Below, piece after piece: positions 1 through 7,587 of a stretch of 21,664 nucleotides of DNA. The stretch lies in the NCBI GenBank assembly GCA_027044735.1, contig JALUBW010000007.1, forward strand, positions 1-21,664. Reading direction: 5' to 3'. The notes under the pieces were generated by a model that was not told the origin of the DNA, did no database searches, and saw only the letters and a program-made list of their open reading frames with translations. Position 1 is the first letter of the stretch; each line of letters starts with the position of its first letter. Source of the stretch: Anaerolineales bacterium (lineage in GTDB: Bacteria; Chloroflexota; Anaerolineae; Anaerolineales; DRMV01). The position numbers and the translations under genes were made by a program.

Positions 1-2
1 CA

Positions 3-164
3 ATTCAGTTGCCCGAAGGCGTAGAAATGGCAATGCCGGGCGACAATGTGAACATGACGGTAGAATTGCTGAAGCCGGTGGCGCTGGAAAAAGGCAGCAA
101 ATTCGCCATCCGCGAAGGCGGCCTGACCGTCGGCGCCGGCGTGGTTACCGAGATTTTGGACTGA
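3..164 (+). CDS. tuf: Elongation factor Tu, C-terminal end (partial)
   Basis: Only the last 53 codons lie in the window; the gene continues to the left. The reading frame beginning at base 3 gives a typical domain 3 end of EF-Tu: an acidic segment with EMAMPGDNV, then [20 protein letters not shown] and a final [10 protein letters not shown] before TGA. EF-Tu is the GTPase that carries aminoacyl-tRNA to the ribosome; this part is the beta-barrel that contacts tRNA and EF-Ts. Its position directly before rpsJ is the usual str-S10 junction. The stop codon lies inside the Shine-Dalgarno of rpsJ, which suggests co-transcription. Confidence 0.97.
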   Translation: MQLPEGVEMAMPGDNVNMTVELLKPVALEKGSKFAIREGGLTVGAGVVTEILD

Positions 165-174
165 GGTGGTCAAG

Positions 175-483
175 ATGGCTAAGCAACGCATTCGTATCCG
201 CTTGAAAGCGTATGACCATAGGGTTTTAGATCAATCTGCCAAGCGGATTGTGGAGACCGCCGAGCGCACTGGTGCGCGCGTGGTCGGCCCTGTGCCTCTG
301 CCTACCAAGATTGAGCGCTTCACCGTGCGCCGCTCTCCTTTCATTGATAAAGATTCGCACGAGCACTTTGAGATTCGCACCCACAAGCGTTTGATTGACG
401 TGCTTGACCCCGACGCCAAGACTATTGACATGCTGATGCGGCTCAACCTGCCCGCCGGCGTGGATATTGAGATCAAATTGTAA
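175..483 (+). CDS. rpsJ: Ribosomal protein S10 (NusE)
   Basis: A 102-residue protein, the normal length for bacterial S10, with recognisable family words: [16 protein letters not shown] near the start, [19 protein letters not shown] in the middle and [10 protein letters not shown] toward the end. S10 sits in the head of the 30S subunit and, as NusE, pairs with NusB in transcription antitermination. An in-frame GTG at 166 would add three residues. I chose ATG 175 because GAGGTGG (163-169) overlapping the tuf stop is then a correctly spaced Shine-Dalgarno. It is followed by an unusually long gap before rplC, so it may be expressed mainly with tuf. Confidence 0.97.
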   Translation: MAKQRIRIRLKAYDHRVLDQSAKRIVETAERTGARVVGPVPLPTKIERFTVRRSPFIDKDSHEHFEIRTHKRLIDVLDPDAKTIDMLMRLNLPAGVDIEIKL

Positions 484-529
484 TTTGAAAGCCGTAAGTG
501 GAAGAGATTCTGCTTAGTTCTCTCTCTAG

Positions 530-596
530 AGCGCCCTCGCCCTTTACCTGATGAGGAGCGAAATGCTCTAAATCTGGGCGATGGTGGGATGGCGCT
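530..596 (+). promoter_or_regulatory. Stem-loop arm downstream of rpsJ
   Basis: AGCGCC (530-535) pairs with GGCGCT (591-596), TCGCCC (537-542) with GGGCGA (576-581), and the tip GGAGC (555-559) with GCTCT (565-569, one G-U) around a GAAAT loop. All three are nested. No T-run follows, so it is not a canonical intrinsic terminator. It could be an RNA 3'-end stabiliser or processing site for the tuf-rpsJ message, or a protein-binding site. Its role is inference from pairing alone. Confidence 0.45.
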
Positions 597-629
597 TCTG
601 CATAATTTGCTCACCTTCTCTCTGAAACG

Positions 630-658
630 TGGACAAACCGCTTTCAATCGGTTAGAAT
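630..658 (+). promoter_or_regulatory. Sigma70-type promoter for rplC and downstream genes
   Basis: TGGACA at 630-635 matches the -35 consensus TTGACA at five of six positions. TAGAAT at 653-658 matches TATAAT at five of six, and the spacer is exactly 17 bp. Transcription would start near 663-666, leaving a leader of about 220 nt before rplC. This would make rplC the first gene of its own transcript, separate from tuf-rpsJ. It is based on consensus matching only. Confidence 0.65.
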
Positions 659-664
659 TGGCGG

Positions 665-888
665 GCTTGCGTTCTGCCTAATGCCGTCGGGGAAGGGGCG
701 TTTGTGCCTCTTCCCCGACGGGTGCGGATGCAGGGCAAGTTCCCTTCGCGTAAGAGCGGCTCCGTGTTCGCCACCGGAGCAAACCCCTGTGGTCGGCGGC
801 GGACTGCTGACTGCGCGAAGGCGGGATGATGCGGCTCAAGCCCAGGCCGACAGTCCCGAGAAACTTTGAGTAAAGGAGAACAACTGAG
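665..888 (+). promoter_or_regulatory. Structured 5' leader of rplC (candidate r-protein leader)
   Basis: A perfect hairpin lies at 684-721: CCGTCGGGGAAG pairs with CTTCCCCGACGG, extended inward by GGGC/GCCT, giving about 16 bp around a GTTTGT loop, starting some 20 nt after the predicted transcription start. A second hairpin has GCTCCG (759-764) and CGGAGC (775-780). Beyond these, CCTTCGCG (743-750) can pair with CGCGAAGG (814-821), while GTCGGC (792-797) can pair with GCCGAC (846-851) and GGACTG (801-806) with CAGTCC (851-856). The last two exclude each other, and each of them crosses the first. The Shine-Dalgarno AAAGGAG is at 872-878. A leader sensed by an r-protein is a reasonable hypothesis, as L4 does for the E. 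coli S10 operon, but I recognise no known leader class. Confidence 0.5.
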
Positions 889-1518
889 ATGTTCAAAGGG
901 CTCATTGGAAAGAAGATCGGCATGACCCAGATCTTCAATGAGGAAGGTTTGGCAATTCCTGTTACCCTCATTGAGGCTGGGCCTTGCTACGTTACCCAAG
1001 TGCGCCGCCCCGAGAAAGATGGCTACTCGGCGGTGCAATTGGGCTTCCAAGAAGTGAACCCCAAGCGTTTGACCGGCGGTCAATTGGGTCACCTGAAGCG
1101 CGCGGGCGTTCCGCCTCTCCGCTACCTCCGCGAGTTCCGCGTCAAAGACCCCGATGTTTCTGAAGGCGACGTGGTAACCGTGGAGCGTTTTTCTGTTGGG
1201 GAGCGCGTTGATGTGGTCGGTACGAGCAAAGGCCGCGGATTTCAAGGCGGCGTGAAGCGGTTTGGCTTTGGCGGGGGGCCTAAAACCCACGGCCAATCCG
1301 ACCGCTGGCGAGCGCCGGGTTCACGCGGCGCCGGTTCTACCCCCGGGCGCACTATGAAGGGTGCGCGCGGCCCCGGCCACATGGGCAACGAACGCGTTAC
1401 CGTGATGGGGCTGGAAGTGGTTTTGGTTGACCCCGAGCGCAACCTGTTAGCCGTCAAAGGCGGGGTGCCCGGCCCGAAGGGTGGGCTGGTGCTCATCCGC
1501 GAGGCCCGCAAGCAATAA
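889..1518 (+). CDS. rplC: Ribosomal protein L3
   Basis: A 209-residue L3, normal length. The start [16 protein letters not shown] is the classic bacterial L3 N-terminus, and residues 111-170 hold the conserved extended loop with [24 protein letters not shown] and MGNERVTV that reaches toward the peptidyl-transferase centre. L3 is an early 23S rRNA-binding assembly protein. At residue 164 there is His where E. coli L3 carries the Gln that PrmB methylates, so that modification is not expected here. It begins about 220 nt downstream of a predicted promoter and its own structured leader. Confidence 0.97.
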   Translation: MFKGLIGKKIGMTQIFNEEGLAIPVTLIEAGPCYVTQVRRPEKDGYSAVQLGFQEVNPKRLTGGQLGHLKRAGVPPLRYLREFRVKDPDVSEGDVVTVERFSVGERVDVVGTSKGRGFQGGVKRFGFGGGPKTHGQSDRWRAPGSRGAGSTPGRTMKGARGPGHMGNERVTVMGLEVVLVDPERNLLAVKGGVPGPKGGLVLIREARKQ

Positions 1519-1539
1519 TTTGGGATTCGGAGCAGAGCC

Positions 1540-2181
1540 ATGAAAGTGGATGTGTATAACATGGAAGGCCAAAAGGTGAGCGAGGTGGAGTTGCCTGCTC
1601 ACATTTTTGAGGCCCCCATACGAACCGATTTGATGCACCAAGCGTATGTGCGCCAAATGGCGAACGCACGCTTGGGCACGCACAGCACGAAAACGCGCGG
1701 CGAAGTCTCCGGCGGTGGGCGCAAGCCTTGGCGGCAAAAGGGCACCGGCCGTGCCCGTCAGGGTTCCATTCGCGCGCCGCAGTGGGTCGGCGGCGGCAAG
1801 GTGCACACGCCCAAGCCGCGTAAATACACCAAGGACATGCCGCGCAAAATGCGCCGTGCCGCTATGCGCTCCGCCCTTTCGGTCAAGGCTGCCGAAGAAG
1901 CACTGGTAGTTGTTGATGACATTAAGTTTGAAGCACCAAAAACCCGTGTGATGGCCGAGACCCTTGAACGCCTCGTAGGCGAAGGGCAGAGCGCTTTGAT
2001 TTTGTTGCCCGAAAGCCCCAGGTCCAGCGAGCAGTGGGAAATCGTTGCCAAATCGGCAGACAACCTTCCCTATGCCAAGACTTTGGTGGCGAACTACATC
2101 AACATCCGTGACCTGCTGGCTTACGACAAAGTCGTGATGCCGTTGGCGGCGCTGGATGTTATCAAGTCGTTTTTAGGATGA
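1540..2181 (+). CDS. rplD: Ribosomal protein L4
   Basis: A 213-residue L4. Residues 44-100 contain the typical basic extended loop (RGEVSGGGRKPWRQKGTGRARQ, then RAPQWVGGGKVHTPKPR) that lines the polypeptide exit tunnel together with L22. The C-terminal half is the globular alpha/beta domain ending NIRDLLAYDKVVMP. In E. coli L4 is the autogenous repressor of the S10 operon; whether it acts on the leader before rplC here is unknown. The ribosome-binding site before ATG is weak (a GGAG some way upstream), unlike its neighbours. Confidence 0.97.
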   Translation: MKVDVYNMEGQKVSEVELPAHIFEAPIRTDLMHQAYVRQMANARLGTHSTKTRGEVSGGGRKPWRQKGTGRARQGSIRAPQWVGGGKVHTPKPRKYTKDMPRKMRRAAMRSALSVKAAEEALVVVDDIKFEAPKTRVMAETLERLVGEGQSALILLPESPRSSEQWEIVAKSADNLPYAKTLVANYINIRDLLAYDKVVMPLAALDVIKSFLG

Positions 2182-2191
2182 GGAGGGCGCA

Positions 2192-2494
2192 ATGACTACG
2201 ATTTATGATGTGCTACGACGCCCGATAATCACCGAAAAGAGCCGCTACCAGCACACCAAACTGGGGCAATACACTTTTGAAGTCGCGGCCGATGCCACTA
2301 AGCCGATGATAAAAGAGGCGGTGGAAACGCTGTTTGACGTCACGGTTGAAAAGGTGCGGGTGATGAACATGCCCCCCAAGCGTAAAATGCAGTGGCAAAA
2401 CCGCCGCTTGGTTATCCGCCGCCCAGCGTACAAAAAAGCCGTTGTTACCCTCGCCCCGGGCGAGGTGATTGAAGCGTTTGAAGGGGTGAAGTGA
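2192..2494 (+). CDS. rplW: Ribosomal protein L23
   Basis: A 100-residue L23, starting [17 protein letters not shown], the usual opening of the family, and containing [20 protein letters not shown] near residue 70, the rRNA-binding loop. L23 sits at the exit of the peptide tunnel and docks trigger factor and the signal recognition particle. A strong GAGGAGG Shine-Dalgarno precedes it. Its TGA overlaps the ATG of rplB as TGATG, which indicates translational coupling. Confidence 0.97.
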   Translation: MTTIYDVLRRPIITEKSRYQHTKLGQYTFEVAADATKPMIKEAVETLFDVTVEKVRVMNMPPKRKMQWQNRRLVIRRPAYKKAVVTLAPGEVIEAFEGVK

Positions 2495-3330
2495 TGGGTA
2501 TCAAAAAGTTCAAACCGGTAACCCCCGGCCGCCGCGGCATGTTGGGCTACACCTTTGAAGAAATCACCAAGACCGAGCCCGAGCGCTCATTGGTTGAGCC
2601 CTTGAAAAAACATGCCGGGCGCAACGCTTATGGCCGTGTCACTGTCCGCCATCAAGGCGGCGGCAACAAGCGCTACTACCGCATCATTGATTTCAAGCGG
2701 AACAAGCGCGGCATCCCCGCCAAGGTGGCGGCGATTGAATACGACCCGAACCGCACCGCCCGCATTGCCCTGCTGCACTACGCCGACGGCGAAAAGCGCT
2801 ACATCATCGCCCCTGTTGGCTTGAAAGTGGGCGATACGGTGATGGCGGGCCCCGACGCCGAAATTCGCCCGGGCAACGCGCTGCCGATTGCCAATATCCC
2901 GACCGGCACCATGATTCACAACATTGAACTTTACCCCGGCCGCGGCGGGCAATTGGTGCGCTCTGCTGGCTCTTCGGCGCAGTTGCTGGCAAAAGAAGGC
3001 GATTACGCCCACATCCGCTTGCCCTCGGGCGAGGTGCGCTTGGTTCGCCAAGAATGCTACGCCACCATTGGGCAGGTTGGCAATGTGGAGCATAGCAACA
3101 TCAAAATCGGGAAAGCCGGGCGCAAGCGCCACATGGGCATCCGCCCGACCGTGCGCGGCTCGGCGATGAGCCCGCGCGACCATCCTCACGGCGGCGGCGA
3201 AGGCAGGCAGCCCATCGGCCTGCCCGGCCCCAAATCGCCTTGGGGCAAGCCTACGCTGGGCGCTAAAACCCGCCGCAACAAGAAGACCGACAAGTACATT
3301 GTGCGTCGCCGCAGCAAGAAGCGCCGCTAA
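2494..3330 (+). CDS. rplB: Ribosomal protein L2
   Basis: A 278-residue L2. The start is taken at ATG 2494, which overlaps the rplW stop (TGATG); a GTG three bases earlier is possible but unneeded. The N-terminal basic tail is followed by the OB-fold region with GGGNKRYYR (55-63), the SH3-like domain, and the diagnostic DHPHGGGEG motif at 229-237. The His in this motif (H230) corresponds to the residue important for peptidyl transferase activity in E. coli (His229). The lysine/arginine-rich C-terminus is typical. L2 binds 23S rRNA and helps join the subunits. Confidence 0.97.
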   Translation: MGIKKFKPVTPGRRGMLGYTFEEITKTEPERSLVEPLKKHAGRNAYGRVTVRHQGGGNKRYYRIIDFKRNKRGIPAKVAAIEYDPNRTARIALLHYADGEKRYIIAPVGLKVGDTVMAGPDAEIRPGNALPIANIPTGTMIHNIELYPGRGGQLVRSAGSSAQLLAKEGDYAHIRLPSGEVRLVRQECYATIGQVGNVEHSNIKIGKAGRKRHMGIRPTVRGSAMSPRDHPHGGGEGRQPIGLPGPKSPWGKPTLGAKTRRNKKTDKYIVRRRSKKRR

Positions 3331-3360
3331 AGCACGTAGTTTGGTTGGAGGTAGAAAAAT

Positions 3361-3636
3361 ATGGGACGCTCCCTGAAAAAAGGGCCTTACGTAAACCCTA
3401 AACTGCTTCGCAAGATTGAGGAAATGAACGCCCGCGGTGAAAAGAAAGTCATCCGCACGTGGAGCCGCGCGAGCACCATCTTCCCTCAAATGGTAGGCCA
3501 CACCATAGCGGTGCACAACGGCCGACGCCACGTGCCGATTTACATCACCGAGAACATGGTCGGGCACAAACTGGGCGAATTTGCCCCCACACGGACTTTC
3601 CGCGGGCACATCGTTGAAAAGAAGAAGAGGAGATAG
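3361..3636 (+). CDS. rpsS: Ribosomal protein S19
   Basis: A 91-residue S19 with the family signature opening [11 protein letters not shown] and the conserved core [24 protein letters not shown], ending with [13 protein letters not shown]19 lies in the 30S head with S13, near the A-site finger contact. The Shine-Dalgarno GGAGGT lies well placed upstream. The gap to rplB is 30 bp and to rplV five bp, so it belongs to the same transcript. Confidence 0.97.
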   Translation: MGRSLKKGPYVNPKLLRKIEEMNARGEKKVIRTWSRASTIFPQMVGHTIAVHNGRRHVPIYITENMVGHKLGEFAPTRTFRGHIVEKKKRR

Positions 3637-3641
3637 TCGCC

Positions 3642-3992
3642 ATGCCGACAGATGTCCGCGCGAAAGCGCGCTACGTTCCCATTTCGCCATTCAAAGTGCG
3701 CCGAGTGATCAACTTGGTGCGCGGCAAGGGAGCGGATGAGGCGCTGGATATTCTCCAATTCCTGCCCCATTCCGCCGCCCGGCCGGTTTATAAACTCATC
3801 GCTTCGGCGATCGCCAATGCCGAAGAAAACTTTGGCTTGAACCGTGAAGACCTTTACATCTACCGCATTTTTGCCGATGAAGGCCCCACCCGCAAATGGC
3901 GTCGCTTTGGCGCGCGGGGGCGCTTTAAGCCCATCCTGAGGCGCTCCTCTCATATCACGGTTATCCTGCGCGAGCGCGAAGAAGAGTTATAA
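3642..3992 (+). CDS. rplV: Ribosomal protein L22
   Basis: A 116-residue L22. It begins [25 protein letters not shown] after a short leader, then shows the helix pair and a C-terminal beta-hairpin with [19 protein letters not shown], the loop that extends down the peptide exit tunnel opposite L4. Length is standard. The Shine-Dalgarno GAGGAGA is within the end of rpsS, five bases of spacing separating the genes. Confidence 0.97.
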   Translation: MPTDVRAKARYVPISPFKVRRVINLVRGKGADEALDILQFLPHSAARPVYKLIASAIANAEENFGLNREDLYIYRIFADEGPTRKWRRFGARGRFKPILRRSSHITVILREREEEL

Positions 3993-4006
3993 GGATAGGA
4001 GTCGTT

Positions 4007-4687
4007 ATGGGTCGCAAAGTACATCCTATTGGCTTTCGTTTGAAGATCAACAAAACATGGGAAGGCCGTTGGTACGCCGAGGGCAAAGACTACACCGAAA
4101 GGCTTCACCAAGACCTTGCCTTGAGAAAACTGGTGCGCAACCACGCTCCCCGCGCCGGCATTTCTCGCATTGAAATAGAACGCTTCCCGGCCAAGGTCAA
4201 AGTTACCATCCACACCGCGAAGCCGGGCATTCTCATTGGGCGCAAAGGCGCTAATATCAAACAACTGCGCTCTGCCCTTGAGAAAATGGTCGGTTCAAAA
4301 GTGGATGTTGACTTGGTGGAAATCAAAAACCCCGACCTGGATGCGTACCTGGTGGCGCACAACATCGCTGAGCAATTGGAGCGCCGTGTGGGATACCGCC
4401 GCGCCATGCAGAGGGCTATTCAGCAGGCTATGCGGCAGGGAGCAAAGGGCATCAAAATTCAGGTCTCGGGGCGCTTGGGAGGCGCCGAAATGGCGCGCAC
4501 CGTTTGGCTGCGCGATGGCCGTGTGCCCCTGCAAACGCTCCGCGCCGACATTGACTACGCCAAAGCCGAAGCCCTGACCACTTATGGCCGCATCGGCGTG
4601 AAAGTGTGGATCTACAAAGGCGAAATTTTGCCCGAGGTTGAAGAAAAAACGCCTGTAGCGACCGAAGGCGTGTATGTGAGCGAGTAG
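4007..4687 (+). CDS. rpsC: Ribosomal protein S3
   Basis: A 226-residue S3. The opening [12 protein letters not shown] is diagnostic. A type II KH domain spans roughly residues 40-108 with the GxxG-type motif IGRKG at 77-81, and the C-terminal domain carries [12 protein letters not shown] and the segment ending [16 protein letters not shown] (here [12 protein letters not shown]). S3 forms part of the mRNA entry channel with S4 and S5 and has mRNA helicase activity in E. coli. A short acidic tail ends the protein. Confidence 0.97.
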   Translation: MGRKVHPIGFRLKINKTWEGRWYAEGKDYTERLHQDLALRKLVRNHAPRAGISRIEIERFPAKVKVTIHTAKPGILIGRKGANIKQLRSALEKMVGSKVDVDLVEIKNPDLDAYLVAHNIAEQLERRVGYRRAMQRAIQQAMRQGAKGIKIQVSGRLGGAEMARTVWLRDGRVPLQTLRADIDYAKAEALTTYGRIGVKVWIYKGEILPEVEEKTPVATEGVYVSE

Positions 4688-4719
4688 CGGCAGATTCAAA
4701 GCCGTAGAGGAGAAAAGCC

Positions 4720-5142
4720 ATGTTGATGCCTAAACGCGTCAAATACCGCAAGCAAATGCGCGGCCGCATGAAAGGCAAAGCCCTGCGCGGCGCTGAAGTC
4801 CACTTTGGCGATTACGGCCTGCAGGCTTTGGAGCCGGGGTGGATTTCGGCTCGGCAGATTGAGGCCGCCCGTAGGGCGATGGTGCGCCACGTGCGCCGCC
4901 GCGGCAAAATTTGGATTCGTATTTTCCCCGATAAGCCGGTAACCAAAAAACCGGCTGAAACCCGCATGGGCTCCGGTAAGGGCAATGTGGAAATGTGGGT
5001 GGCGGTGGTCAAGCCCGGCCGCATCATGTTTGAAATCGGCGGCGTGTCGCACGAACTGGCGAAAGAAGCCCTGCGTTTGGCTTCCTACAAACTCTCGGTG
5101 AAGACCAAAATCGTCGCCCGAGAAGGATTGGAGGAAGAATGA
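4720..5142 (+). CDS. rplP: Ribosomal protein L16
   Basis: A 140-residue L16 starting [19 protein letters not shown], the standard bacterial start, with [19 protein letters not shown] around residues 83-101. L16 binds near the A site and the top of helix 38. The Arg of the RMG motif that is hydroxylated by YcfD in E. coli is present, but no claim on modification can be made. It overlaps rpmC by four bases (ATGA). Confidence 0.97.
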   Translation: MLMPKRVKYRKQMRGRMKGKALRGAEVHFGDYGLQALEPGWISARQIEAARRAMVRHVRRRGKIWIRIFPDKPVTKKPAETRMGSGKGNVEMWVAVVKPGRIMFEIGGVSHELAKEALRLASYKLSVKTKIVAREGLEEE

Positions 5143-5345
5143 AAGCCGCAGAGATAAGAAAACTGAGCACAGAAGAAATAGAGGCGCGGTTAGACGAGGC
5201 GCGGCACGAATTGATGAACCTGCGCTTCCAAAAGGTCACCGGCGAATTGGTAGACACCAACTCGCTGCGCCGCACCCGCCGCCTGATAGCCCGTTATCTC
5301 ACCATCTTGCGGGAGCGGGAACTGGAGGAGGAAGGCAATGAATAA
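5139..5345 (+). CDS. rpmC: Ribosomal protein L29
   Basis: A 68-residue L29 made of two predicted antiparallel helices: [18 protein letters not shown] and the conserved [14 protein letters not shown], then [18 protein letters not shown]29 lies beside L23 at the tunnel exit. The start overlaps the rplP stop by ATGA and the gene overlaps rpsQ by eight bases, so the three are almost certainly translated in a coupled manner. Confidence 0.96.
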   Translation: MKAAEIRKLSTEEIEARLDEARHELMNLRFQKVTGELVDTNSLRRTRRLIARYLTILRERELEEEGNE

Positions 5346-5625
5346 TCGTCGTCGTCTTACCGGCATTGTGATTTCTACCAAAATGGACAAGACGGTGGTG
5401 GTGCGGGTGAGCAGCACGTTCCGGCATCCACTTTACAAAAAGGTCGTGCACAGCCACAAAAAATACAAGGCGCACGACGAACTCGGTGCACAAATTGGCG
5501 ACCATGTGCGCATTGTGGAAAGTCGCCCCATTTCTAAGACCAAGCACTGGGTGGTGGAAGCAATTGTGCGCCGCGCCCGCCGCGACGAAGCCGAAGCACT
5601 GGCTGAGCAGGAGGCGGAAGCATGA
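5338..5625 (+). CDS. rpsQ: Ribosomal protein S17
   Basis: A 95-residue S17. It has the OB-fold opening [20 protein letters not shown] and the conserved basic [12 protein letters not shown], and the element [16 protein letters not shown] at the end of the fold. The last dozen residues form an acidic Ala/Glu extension. S17 binds 16S rRNA helices 7 and 11 early in assembly. It is the last gene of the S10 operon in E. coli, but here it runs straight into rplN with an ATGA overlap, so S10 and spc appear fused. Confidence 0.96.
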   Translation: MNNRRRLTGIVISTKMDKTVVVRVSSTFRHPLYKKVVHSHKKYKAHDELGAQIGDHVRIVESRPISKTKHWVVEAIVRRARRDEAEALAEQEAEA

Positions 5626-5993
5626 TTCAGCAAGAATCTCGTCTAAAAGTTGCCGATAACACCGGCGCGCGCGAGGTGCTGGTTATCCGCGTCATGGGCG
5701 GCTCAAAGCGGCGCTATGCCCGCGTGGGCGATGTGGTCATCGCCACTGTGAAATCGGCCACCCCCAACGGCTCGGTGAAAAAGAGCGAAATTGTGAAAGC
5801 CGTGGTGGTGCGCACTGCCAAAGAATGGCGTCGTCCCGATGGCTCGCACATCCGCTTTGATGACAATGCCGCCGTGATTTTGGATAACGACGGTGTAAAC
5901 CCGAAGGGTACCCGCATTTTTGGGCCGGTGGCGCGCGAACTGCGCGAAAGGGGCTTTATGAAAATCGTGTCCCTTGCTCCGGAAGTGTTGTGA
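5622..5993 (+). CDS. rplN: Ribosomal protein L14
   Basis: A 123-residue L14, exactly the usual size, beginning [20 protein letters not shown]. Conserved words include [16 protein letters not shown] and [29 protein letters not shown]14 forms an intersubunit bridge and is the docking surface for RsfS, which silences ribosomes. Its start overlaps the rpsQ stop by ATGA. Confidence 0.97.
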   Translation: MIQQESRLKVADNTGAREVLVIRVMGGSKRRYARVGDVVIATVKSATPNGSVKKSEIVKAVVVRTAKEWRRPDGSHIRFDDNAAVILDNDGVNPKGTRIFGPVARELRERGFMKIVSLAPEVL

Positions 5994-6005
5994 GGAGTGT
6001 GTGCC

Positions 6006-6329
6006 GTGAAAGTGAAAATTCGCAAAGGAGACACCGTTGAAGTCATAGCCGGCCGCGACAAAGGCAAACGGGGCGAGGTGATACGGGTGCTGCCGCGCGA
6101 GCGCCGTATTGTGGTGCAGGGCGTCAATATCCGCAAAAAGCACCAACAACAAGTGGAGGCGCAAGGGCGCACCATCACCCCGGGCATTATTGAATTTGAA
6201 GCACCGGTTGATATTTCCAACGTGATGCTGGTGTGCCCCAAGTGCGGTGAACCGACCCGCGTTGCCATCCGCCGCGAAGGCGGCGCCGTGGAGCGCATTT
6301 GCAAGCGTTGTGGCGCCGTGATAGGTTAG
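6006..6329 (+). CDS. rplX: Ribosomal protein L24 with C-terminal Cys4 motif
   Basis: A 107-residue L24 from GTG 6006, with Shine-Dalgarno GGAG at 5994-5997 and eight bases of spacing. An in-frame GTG at 5997 would add three residues but overlaps the Shine-Dalgarno. The N-terminal KOW domain is clear ([19 protein letters not shown]). The C-terminus holds two CxxC pairs, C77/C80 and C99/C102, in [10 protein letters not shown] and ICKRCGAVI, a zinc-ribbon-like arrangement present in many but not all bacterial L24 proteins. L24 starts 50S assembly. Confidence 0.96.
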   Translation: MKVKIRKGDTVEVIAGRDKGKRGEVIRVLPRERRIVVQGVNIRKKHQQQVEAQGRTITPGIIEFEAPVDISNVMLVCPKCGEPTRVAIRREGGAVERICKRCGAVIG

Positions 6330-6350
6330 GCCGGTTAGGAGAGAGCAACC

Positions 6351-6902
6351 ATGACGAAAATGAGACTGGAAGAGAAGTACAAAAACGAAGTGGTGCCGGC
6401 CTTGGTAAAAATGTTCGGCTATAAAAACATCATGCAGGTGCCGCGCATCACCAAAATTGTGGTCAACATCGGCTTGGGCGAAGCGTTAGACAACCCCAAG
6501 GCGATAGACCATGCGGTGGAAGACATTATGACCATCACCGGTCAGCGCCCCATTGTGACCAAAGCCCGCAAAAGCGTTGCGGCATTCAAACTGCGTGAAG
6601 GCCGTCCCATTGGCGTCAAAGTTACCCTGCGCGGCGCCAAAATGTGGGCGTTCCTTGACCGGCTGATGAACGTTGCCCTGCCCCGTGTGCGCGACTTCCG
6701 CGGCGTTTCGCCCAATGCCTTTGACGGCCGCGGCAACTACACCTTGGGGCTGCGCGAGCAACTCATCTTCCCCGAAATTGACTACGACAAAATTGACAAA
6801 GCACGCGGCATGGAGGTTACCATTGTAACCACCGCCAACACCGATGAAGAAGGCCGGCAATTGTTGGCTTTGCTTGGCATGCCGTTCAAGAAGGAAGGAT
6901 AG
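6351..6902 (+). CDS. rplE: Ribosomal protein L5
   Basis: A 183-residue L5. Recognised words include [56 protein letters not shown] and the central [22 protein letters not shown]5 binds 5S rRNA and forms a bridge to S13 in the 30S head. The stretch KKEGXXXXMA-type junction places the rpsN Shine-Dalgarno (AAGGAAGGA) inside the last codons of rplE. Confidence 0.97.
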   Translation: MTKMRLEEKYKNEVVPALVKMFGYKNIMQVPRITKIVVNIGLGEALDNPKAIDHAVEDIMTITGQRPIVTKARKSVAAFKLREGRPIGVKVTLRGAKMWAFLDRLMNVALPRVRDFRGVSPNAFDGRGNYTLGLREQLIFPEIDYDKIDKARGMEVTIVTTANTDEEGRQLLALLGMPFKKEG

Positions 6903-6906
6903 CGAA

Positions 6907-7089
6907 ATGGCCAAAAAGAGCATGATTTACCGCGAAAAACGGCGCAAGTACCCAACCCGTGTGCGCAACCGCTGCCGCATTTGCGGGCGGCCGCGTGGCT
7001 ACATGCGCAAATTCGGGGTATGCCGCATTTGTTTCCGCGAATTGGCCTTAGAGGGTAAAATCCCCGGCGTCACCAAGGCATCTTGGTAG
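6907..7089 (+). CDS. rpsN: Ribosomal protein S14, zinc-binding short form
   Basis: A 60-residue S14 from ATG 6907, the short (type Z) form. Two CxxC pairs, C23/C26 and C39/C42, sit in [22 protein letters not shown], which coordinate one zinc ion in this family. The C-terminus [11 protein letters not shown] is the typical ending. The open frame extends further upstream into rplE, but ATG 6907 gives the family start [13 protein letters not shown] and a correctly placed Shine-Dalgarno. S14 is in the 30S head near the decoding site. Confidence 0.97.
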   Translation: MAKKSMIYREKRRKYPTRVRNRCRICGRPRGYMRKFGVCRICFRELALEGKIPGVTKASW

Positions 7090-7108
7090 TCGGGCGGAGG
7101 TGGTAACG

Positions 7109-7525
7109 ATGACAATGACCGATCCCATTGCGGATATGCTGACGCGCATTCGCAACGCACAAATGGCGGGGCATCCGCGTGTGGAAATGCCCAGTTCTAA
7201 GATGAAGGTAGCCATTGCCAAAATCCTCAAAGAGGAAGGCTACATTGACGGCTACCACGTGACCCAAGACAAAGACCGCCCCAGCCACAAAACCCTGACC
7301 ATTCGCCTGAAATACGTGGGCGAACGCCGCCACCGCCGTCCGGTTATTGAAGGGCTGGAGCGTGTGAGCAAGCCCGGCCGCCGCGTTTACGCAGGCAAGA
7401 AAGACTTGCCTTGGGTGCGTTCCGGCTTGGGCATTGCAATTGTGAGCACTCCTAAAGGTGTGATGACCAGCGAACGGGCGCGCAAGTTGGGCGTTGGCGG
7501 CGAGGTTATCTGCAAAATCTGGTAA
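7109..7525 (+). CDS. rpsH: Ribosomal protein S8
   Basis: A 138-residue S8, starting [18 protein letters not shown] at ATG 7109, with GGAGGTGG (7096-7103) as Shine-Dalgarno; an upstream in-frame GTG (7100) lies inside that site and is rejected. The C-terminal [23 protein letters not shown] is the conserved 16S-binding domain. S8 is a central-domain assembly protein and, in E. coli, represses translation of the spc operon. The gene is followed by a long stem-loop before rplF. Confidence 0.97.
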   Translation: MTMTDPIADMLTRIRNAQMAGHPRVEMPSSKMKVAIAKILKEEGYIDGYHVTQDKDRPSHKTLTIRLKYVGERRHRRPVIEGLERVSKPGRRVYAGKKDLPWVRSGLGIAIVSTPKGVMTSERARKLGVGGEVICKIW

Positions 7526-7531
7526 GCGAAA

Positions 7532-7576
7532 TTTCGGAACGACCTGAAGCGCCAACGGCGACTTCAGTGGCCGAAA
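7532..7576 (+). promoter_or_regulatory. Long stem-loop abutting the rplF ribosome-binding site
   Basis: TTTCGG (7532-7537) pairs with CCGAAA (7571-7576). Inside a small internal loop, CTGAAG (7544-7549) pairs with CTTCAG (7562-7567), and CGCC (7550-7553) with GGCG (7557-7560) around AAC, with one bulged A (7561). The structure fills nearly all of the 62-nt rpsH-rplF gap, and its 3' strand ends at the Shine-Dalgarno AGGAGGT (7576-7582). Likely uses are tuning of rplF translation or a protein-binding site, for example for S8 or L6. No T-run follows it. Confidence 0.55.
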
Positions 7577-7587
7577 GGAGGTAGAAC

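Larger units (their letters stand above)
484..888 (+). other. 405-bp non-coding gap rpsJ-rplC with promoter and structured RNA
   Basis: This is by far the longest gap in the S10-spc part of the cluster, where most neighbours overlap or are less than 40 bp apart. I find no convincing gene in it. It contains, in order, an imperfect stem-loop arm (530-596), a near-consensus promoter (630-658), a perfect long hairpin (684-721), a second hairpin (759-780) and several competing longer-range pairings before the rplC ribosome-binding site. An open frame at 681-869 exists but has no Shine-Dalgarno and its composition follows the hairpins. Confidence 0.85.

Noticed and set aside
681..869. 62-codon open frame in the rplC leader as an upstream ORF
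   Set aside because: No Shine-Dalgarno before its ATG, the composition is set by the hairpins, and the peptide has no recognisable family features.
2587..3690. Long antisense open frame (367 codons) over rplB
   Set aside because: It lies opposite a clear L2 gene and rpsS, with a composition typical of the reverse strand of GC-rich coding DNA.
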